From assembly GCA_944392965.1 (NCBI GenBank), contig CALXYM010000006.1, positions 1 to 64,000 of the forward strand: 64,000 nt of DNA, written 5' to 3'. The DNA comes from an uncultured Spirochaetaceae bacterium. GTDB lineage: Bacteria > Spirochaetota > Spirochaetia > Sphaerochaetales > Sphaerochaetaceae. Below are positions 62,777 to 64,000 of the stretch, in pieces; position 1 is the first letter of the stretch; the number at the start of each line of letters is the position of its first letter. The notes beneath the pieces were generated by a model. That model did no database searches and was not told the DNA's origin. It saw only the letters and a program-made list of their open reading frames with translations. The translations under genes were made by a program, and so were the position numbers.

Positions 62777-64000
62777 TTCATCCTCTTTACCATTTCTTTA
62801 AGGAACTTGGACACCCTCTCTGCCGATTCGGCAACTATATGCTCGTTGACTGAGTGTACGTCGAAGAGATCCGGACCGATTGAAATGGAGTCCATACCGT
62901 CGATTCTCTTGTTTATGATACCGCATTCAAGGCCAGCATGTATCGCTGTAACTTTCGCCTTTTTGCCTTCAATCTCCTTATAGAGCTTCTCAACGACTTT
63001 CAACAGCGGGGATGAGAGATTTGGCTCCCATTCCGGATATCCGTCGCTTGCCTTGTTCTCAAAACCGAAGGAGGCATATAACGTCTTGAGAACCTCCAGA
63101 TGGTTGTCCTTGCTCGATCCGATGTTGCTTCTTATCGAGTTTATGACAGTTAGAGAGTTCTCTCCGGTCTCCACGATTGCAAGGTTGTTTGACGTCTCTA
63201 CGATTCCTTTTATGCTCGTACTCATGGTCCTCACTCCGTGTGGGGCTATGAAGAGGGCATCTACAATCTTCTTTCTTTTCTTGCTCTGTATTATCGTTTT
63301 AGGATTATCGATAGCCTCTAGTGTTATTTTTACCCCAGGATCTGCCTTTTTCAGCTCGTTCTGAACCTCTTTTTCTATCTTTGCAATCTTTTTCTCTATT
63401 TTGTTATCTGTTGAGATCACAGCATAAGCGTAGGATGGGATCACATTTCTCTTTGTTCCCCCGCCGATTCTGTTGAGTCCGAATTTTCCGATTCCTTTCA
63501 GTACTCTTGAAAGGATTTTTATCGCATTTCCTCTCTCCTTGTCGATCTCTCCACCACTGTGTCCTCCCAGCAGGCCAGAAACCTCTATCTTGTATCCTTT
63601 CTTGTATGGATTATCCTCTCTTCTGAAAGAGATGGTTGATTCTAGATCTACACCGCCTGCACATCCTATGTAGATGATGCCCTCTTCCTCGCTGTCGAGG
63701 TTGATGAGACGTTTTGCGCTTACCTTTTCCGGGTCGAGATTGAATGCTCCTGTGAGCCCCGTCTCCTCACTCACCGTGGCAATGATTTCGATAGGGCCGT
63801 GCTGGCTTTCCGGATCGGATATAAGGGCGAGGGACATTGCGATCGCTATTCCATTGTCAGCACCGAGACTTGTGTCTTTAGCTTTTATAAAACGTCCGTC
63901 ATATTCAATTTCTATCGGATCCTTTGTAAAGTCGTGTGAGCTTTCTTCTCTTTTCACGCATACCATATCCATGTGTCCTTGCAGGGCAAGAGCGGGAACT
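62773..64000 (-). CDS. pepD: Xaa-His dipeptidase (PepD, M20C), 5' end outside the window
   Basis: About 409 residues are seen; the N-terminus is cut by the window edge. PALALQGHMDMVC holds the first zinc ligands (HxD). TSLGADNGIAIAM, TVSEETGLTGAFNL with the catalytic Glu, LLGGHSGGEIDKERGNAI and the C-terminal AIHAGLECGII are typical of PepD. It splits dipeptides such as beta-Ala-His. It overlaps the C26 gene by 4 bases, forming a peptide-processing operon. Confidence 0.93.
   Translation of the reverse strand, partial: VPALALQGHMDMVCVKREESSHDFTKDPIEIEYDGRFIKAKDTSLGADNGIAIAMSLALISDPESQHGPIEIIATVSEETGLTGAFNLDPEKVSAKRLINLDSEEEGIIYIGCAGGVDLESTISFRREDNPYKKGYKIEVSGLLGGHSGGEIDKERGNAIKILSRVLKGIGKFGLNRIGGGTKRNVIPSYAYAVISTDNKIEKKIAKIEKEVQNELKKADPGVKITLEAIDNPKTIIQSKKRKKIVDALFIAPHGVRTMSTSIKGIVETSNNLAIVETGENSLTVINSIRSNIGSSKDNHLEVLKTLYASFGFENKASDGYPEWEPNLSSPLLKVVEKLYKEIEGKKAKVTAIHAGLECGIINKRIDGMDSISIGPDLFDVHSVNEHIVAESAERVSKFLKEMVKRMK

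Noticed and set aside
1-64000. tRNA, rRNA, CRISPR arrays, prophage integrase
   Set aside because: Looked for and not seen; no cloverleaf with T-loop and CCA-side arms, no spaced repeat array.

Overview
The window is about 64 kb of a low-to-moderate GC chromosome, most likely from an anaerobic spirochaete of the Treponema/Sphaerochaeta type. I infer this from the lipoprotein and 'FAGGSSE' style binding-protein leaders, a DUF4416 gene, the PerR/rubrerythrin pair, a dual cyclophilin-FKBP immunophilin and the gene order around the replication origin. No rRNA, tRNA or CRISPR array was recognised.

Layout. 1-975: edge of an IS200/IS605 element (divergent tnpB/tnpA) with an overlapping zinc-ribbon ORF. 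1.1-4.3 kb: DUF3089 lipoprotein and an exported 5'-nucleotidase. 4.3-10.4 kb: a ferric-type ABC importer divergent from an RpiR/SIS regulator and a class II aldolase, which together look like a phosphosugar uptake locus. 10.5-13.2 kb: outer-membrane protein, S41 lipoprotein, trmO. 13.3-15.4 kb: a two-gene SMC-like ATPase plus TOPRIM cassette with its own strong promoter, a candidate defence system. 15.4-20.5 kb: serine dehydratase, lipoprotein, DUF4416, a DAHP synthase-prephenate dehydratase fusion, and nth. 20.5-20.7 kb: a candidate pseudoknotted ncRNA with promoter and terminator on the minus strand. 21-32 kb: pth, a very large GH13 enzyme, a PDZ-less HtrA-like lipoprotein, a DAACS symporter, gpmI and an aminopeptidase P. 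32-36 kb: lgt and a FecBCD-type importer. 36-40.6 kb: ctpA, rsmE, an AT-rich block rich in DnaA-box-like sequence, a PfkB kinase, perR and rubrerythrin. 40.7-41.3 kb: two decayed IS remnants.

Origin region (41.3-57 kb). jag-yidC-rnpA-rpmH and DUF721-recF-dnaN-dnaA run leftward and gyrB-gyrA rightward, so the origin is near 47-49 kb. The dnaN-dnaA gap has a cluster of DnaA-type boxes. About 5 kb to the right, three perfect parS palindromes precede parA-parB. The right end carries the immunophilin, radA, a CMD protein, a DUF1275 protein, a TraB-family protein, a C26 amidotransferase and a truncated PepD.

Across the window, at least eight genes have a -10 hexamer 6-8 bases before the start codon and no Shine-Dalgarno, so leaderless mRNAs appear to be a regular expression mode alongside ordinary SD-led genes.
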